Assembly (NCBI GenBank): GCA_019422105.1
Contig: JAHZDZ010000005.1
Span: 153,107-217,106, forward strand
Direction of reading: 5' to 3'
DNA length: 64,000 bases
From: Bacillota bacterium
GTDB lineage: Bacteria; Bacillota; Clostridia; Lachnospirales; Anaerotignaceae
The position numbers were made by a program, and so were the translations under genes. Positions 61,592 through 64,000 of this stretch are shown in pieces (position 1 is the stretch's first letter; each line of letters starts with the position of its first letter). The notes below the pieces were generated by a model. The model was not told where the DNA came from. It made no database searches and saw nothing but the letters and a program-made list of their open reading frames with translations.

Positions 61592-61742
61592 AGAAGCACC
61601 TACCTTCATCTGAGCTCAAAAGCTTTATCTTTCATTAGCCGCGCCCGACATGCACCGTAAGAAAAAATTCTTCGGGCAGATCCTCTCCGCATTATTCCTG
61701 ATAATTCCTGTCTGCTTTTGCACCAACATTATATCTCAAACC

Positions 61743-62759
61743 TTATTTTTTCGCAATGTATTTTCTAACGTCGATAGAAACAGCCAGAATAATGATAAGA
61801 CCCTTGATAATATACTGAAGATATGCGTTGACGCCGATAAAGTTCAAACCATAGTTAATAAACTGAAGAATGATAGCGCCAATCAAAACGCCCGGTATTG
61901 TTCCAACACCGCCTGAGAAGGACACGCCGCCGATTACACAGGCCGATATGGCGTCAAGCTCATAGTTGATACCCGTATTGCTGGTCGCGGAGCCGATACG
62001 TCCCGCCTCCAGGAAACCGGCAAAGCCGTAGAGGACACCGGAGATAATAAAGATAATCATAATATTTTTTACAATGTTTACGCCTGAAACGGCTGCCGCC
62101 TCAGGATTGCCGCCGATAGCGAACATATTTTTTCCAAGGGTGGTCTTATTCCAGATAATCCACATAATGACAGCCACAATAACAAGATAGCATACAAGGT
62201 ATGGAATCTCAACACTGTCCGTAATATGGAAAGCGCCCGTTACAAAATCAATGTAACGTTCATCCAGATTGGCGATAGGCTGCGCGCCGAGCGGGGGCCT
62301 GTCAATATAGATACAGGAGCTGCCATAGGCGATAAGCTGTGTGCCAAGCGTAATAATAAAGGCATGGAGATGAAGCTTTGCAACACCAAATCCGTTTATG
62401 GCGCCAAATACAGCGCCAACCGTAATCGCAATCAAAACAGGCACAATCAGAGGAAGGGCCGGCAGATTGGCGTACATTCTGGAAGCATAGGTCACAGACT
62501 GCAAGAGAGATGCCGAAATAATAGCCGTCAAGCCAAGAATACGTCCGGCGGAAAGGTCTGTACCCTGTAATACAATAAGGCCCGCTACACCAAGGGCCAA
62601 AATTCCCCTTGTGGATGCCTGTGTCAGTATTTTCGTAAAGTTATTGATGGACAGAAAGGACGGATCCTTTATAATGACAACGATTATCATTAAAAATAAT
62701 ACAATATATAAAGAATAGTTCAGCAGTATCTCGCCTATTTTCTTATTGTTCTCTTTCAT
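61743..62759 (-). CDS. mglC: Galactose/methyl galactoside ABC transporter permease MglC
   Basis: A 338-aa membrane subunit of the ribose/galactose family (BPD_transp_2). Many helices are seen; RGILALGVAGLIVLQGTDLSAGRI, FGAINGFGVAKLHLHAFIITLGTQ and the C-terminal FINYGLNFIGVNAYLQYIIKGLIIILAVSIDVRKY match the family. It follows mglA (15-bp gap) on the same strand. Together with mglA and a binding protein, it imports galactose or a related sugar. Confidence 0.93.
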   Translation of the reverse strand: MKENNKKIGEILLNYSLYIVLFLMIIVVIIKDPSFLSINNFTKILTQASTRGILALGVAGLIVLQGTDLSAGRILGLTAIISASLLQSVTYASRMYANLPALPLIVPVLIAITVGAVFGAINGFGVAKLHLHAFIITLGTQLIAYGSSCIYIDRPPLGAQPIANLDERYIDFVTGAFHITDSVEIPYLVCYLVIVAVIMWIIWNKTTLGKNMFAIGGNPEAAAVSGVNIVKNIMIIFIISGVLYGFAGFLEAGRIGSATSNTGINYELDAISACVIGGVSFSGGVGTIPGVLIGAIILQFINYGLNFIGVNAYLQYIIKGLIIILAVSIDVRKYIAKK

Positions 62760-62774
62760 AGTCTACACTCCTTT

Positions 62775-64000
62775 TTATACATATTTCGCGGCCAGACGCA
62801 TGATTTCTTCCTGGTTCAGCTTATCTGTATCCTCGATTCCTGCGATATGTCCGTTTGACATAACCAATATCCTGTCGCAGATACCCAGAAGCTCAGGCAT
62901 TTCCGAGGAAACCATAATGACGCCCTTTCCCTTATTGGCCAAATCGATAATCAGCTGGTATATCTCATACTTTGCGCCAACGTCAATACCTCTTGTGGGC
63001 TCGTCCATAAGAAGTATCTCAGGATTGGTCAAAAGCCATCTGCCAATGATAACCTTTTGCTGGTTACCGCCTGAAAGAGACTTAATCTGCGTTTTTTGGC
63101 TGGGAGTTTTGACCTTCATGGATTCAATGACCCATTCCGTATCCTTCGCCATTTTTTTATTATCCAGAAGAACATGCTTTTTATAATTTCCAATGTTGGC
63201 AATTACCGCATTATGGGTAATGCTCAAACCACCGAAAATGCCGGTCGCCCTTCTCTCCTCCGTCAATAGGGCAAATCCGTTTTTTATGGCCTTTCTGGAG
63301 TCTTTATTGTCAACAGCCTTTCCATGGAGTACAACCTCGCCTGAAGAGTGGTGGGCAATACCGAATATCGTTTCCAGCAGTTCTGTTCGGCGGGAGCCGA
63401 CAAGCCCTGCTACACCCAGAATCTCACCCTTTCTCAGTTCAAAGGAGGCGTCAATGACGGAAGGCTGATATGTTCCCGTTAAATTTTTTACCGATAATAT
63501 GACTTCACCCGGTTTATTTGTTTTCGGTGGGAAACGGACAGTCAAGTCCCTTCCTACCATTAGCTGTATAATTTTATCTGTCGTCAGGTTTTCCGCAAAA
63601 TCCGTGGCAACCCATTTGCCGTCACGCATGATGGTTACCTCGTCGGAAATTTTTAATATCTCTTCCATTTTGTGAGAAATATAAATGATTCCGCAGCCCT
63701 TGTCGCGGAGCTTATTGATAATTTTGAACAGATGCGCTACCTCTTCCTCTGTCAGGGAGGACGTAGGCTCATCCAGAACGAGTATCTTCGCGTTATAGGA
63801 AACCGCTTTGGCGATTTCCACCATCTGCCTTTGGGAGACAGATAATGTGCCTATCTTTGCCTTTGGATCAACATCGATTTCCAGTTCCTTAAAAACCTTT
63901 TGCGTCTCCTCATACATTTTCTTCTGATCCACAAAGGCGCCCTTTTTAGGAAATCTGCCAAGCCATATGTTGTCCATAATATCACGCTTCAGAACCTGGT
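62775..64000 (-). CDS. mglA: Galactose/methyl galactoside ABC transporter ATP-binding protein MglA, 5' end missing
   Basis: Two tandem ATP-binding domains; the window edge cuts the N-terminal ~100 residues (the frame is open to 64000, with QVLKRDIMDNIWLGRFP preserved). Visible: LSVSQRQMVEIAKAVSYNAK, VLDEPTSSLTEEEV, ISHKMEEIL, then in the second half GLVGSRRTELLETIFG, the degenerate second Walker A, and the signature SLSGGNQQKVIIGRWLL with LLMDEPTRGIDVGAKYE. The order reads mglA-mglC; mglB is expected to the right, outside the window. It is probably under the control of the nearby YesMN system. Confidence 0.95.
   Translation of the reverse strand, partial: QVLKRDIMDNIWLGRFPKKGAFVDQKKMYEETQKVFKELEIDVDPKAKIGTLSVSQRQMVEIAKAVSYNAKILVLDEPTSSLTEEEVAHLFKIINKLRDKGCGIIYISHKMEEILKISDEVTIMRDGKWVATDFAENLTTDKIIQLMVGRDLTVRFPPKTNKPGEVILSVKNLTGTYQPSVIDASFELRKGEILGVAGLVGSRRTELLETIFGIAHHSSGEVVLHGKAVDNKDSRKAIKNGFALLTEERRATGIFGGLSITHNAVIANIGNYKKHVLLDNKKMAKDTEWVIESMKVKTPSQKTQIKSLSGGNQQKVIIGRWLLTNPEILLMDEPTRGIDVGAKYEIYQLIIDLANKGKGVIMVSSEMPELLGICDRILVMSNGHIAGIEDTDKLNQEEIMRLAAKYV

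Overview
The window reads as the chromosome of a low-GC, endospore-forming anaerobic Firmicute of the Clostridia, most likely a Lachnospiraceae relative. The basis is a clear Spo0A, AGGAGG-type ribosome binding sites, a clostridial rho-rpmE-DUF1385-prmC-prfA block, an IreB/RuvX/DUF1292/RNase J block, and many T-rich intrinsic terminators. No rRNA, tRNA, CRISPR array, transposase or integrase was seen. Most genes lie on the minus strand.

Layout. 1-2.2 kb: a VanRS-like two-component pair followed by the 5' part of a D-Ala-D-Ala carboxypeptidase. 2.6-6.6 kb: a c-di-GMP operon (solute-binding/PAS/GGDEF protein, HPt protein, REC-HD-GYP protein). 6.9-13.4 kb: small genes, spo0A with overlapping sigma-A and sigma-H type promoters, a PAP2 phosphatase and a degenerate FeoB cytosolic-half homologue. 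13.9-20.2 kb: a housekeeping run on the minus strand: rnhB, yraN, pgeF, a PDZ radical-SAM protein, der, plsY, gpsA.

20.2-25.7 kb is an accessory island between housekeeping genes. It starts with a higher-order tandem repeat (three ~131-bp dimers plus a terminal half-unit). Then comes a complete 517-aa protein of unknown family, a convergent partner gene, an N-terminally truncated second copy with its own convergent partner, and a third copy reduced to the linker. A 290-bp linker is about 93% identical between the first two copies, while the 3' halves differ strongly. This is the arrangement of a module-shuffling (polymorphic-effector-like) locus, and it is the best candidate here for an undescribed system. 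Any effector/immunity role is inference.

25.7-49 kb: RNase J, YlbF, RuvX, IreB, MtaB, a HAD phosphatase, a DNA glycosylase, a TRIC channel, lipoproteins, a CofE-like ligase, MsrAB, an esterase, prfA/prmC/DUF1385/rpmE/rho, a LysM protein and a large membrane protein. 49.3-52.6 kb: mecA and a polar amino acid ABC transporter. 53.3-64 kb: a YesMN-type two-component system with two sugar-binding proteins, an M20 peptidase, and mglC/mglA of a galactose-type ABC transporter running off the right edge. The last block looks like one sugar sensing and uptake region.
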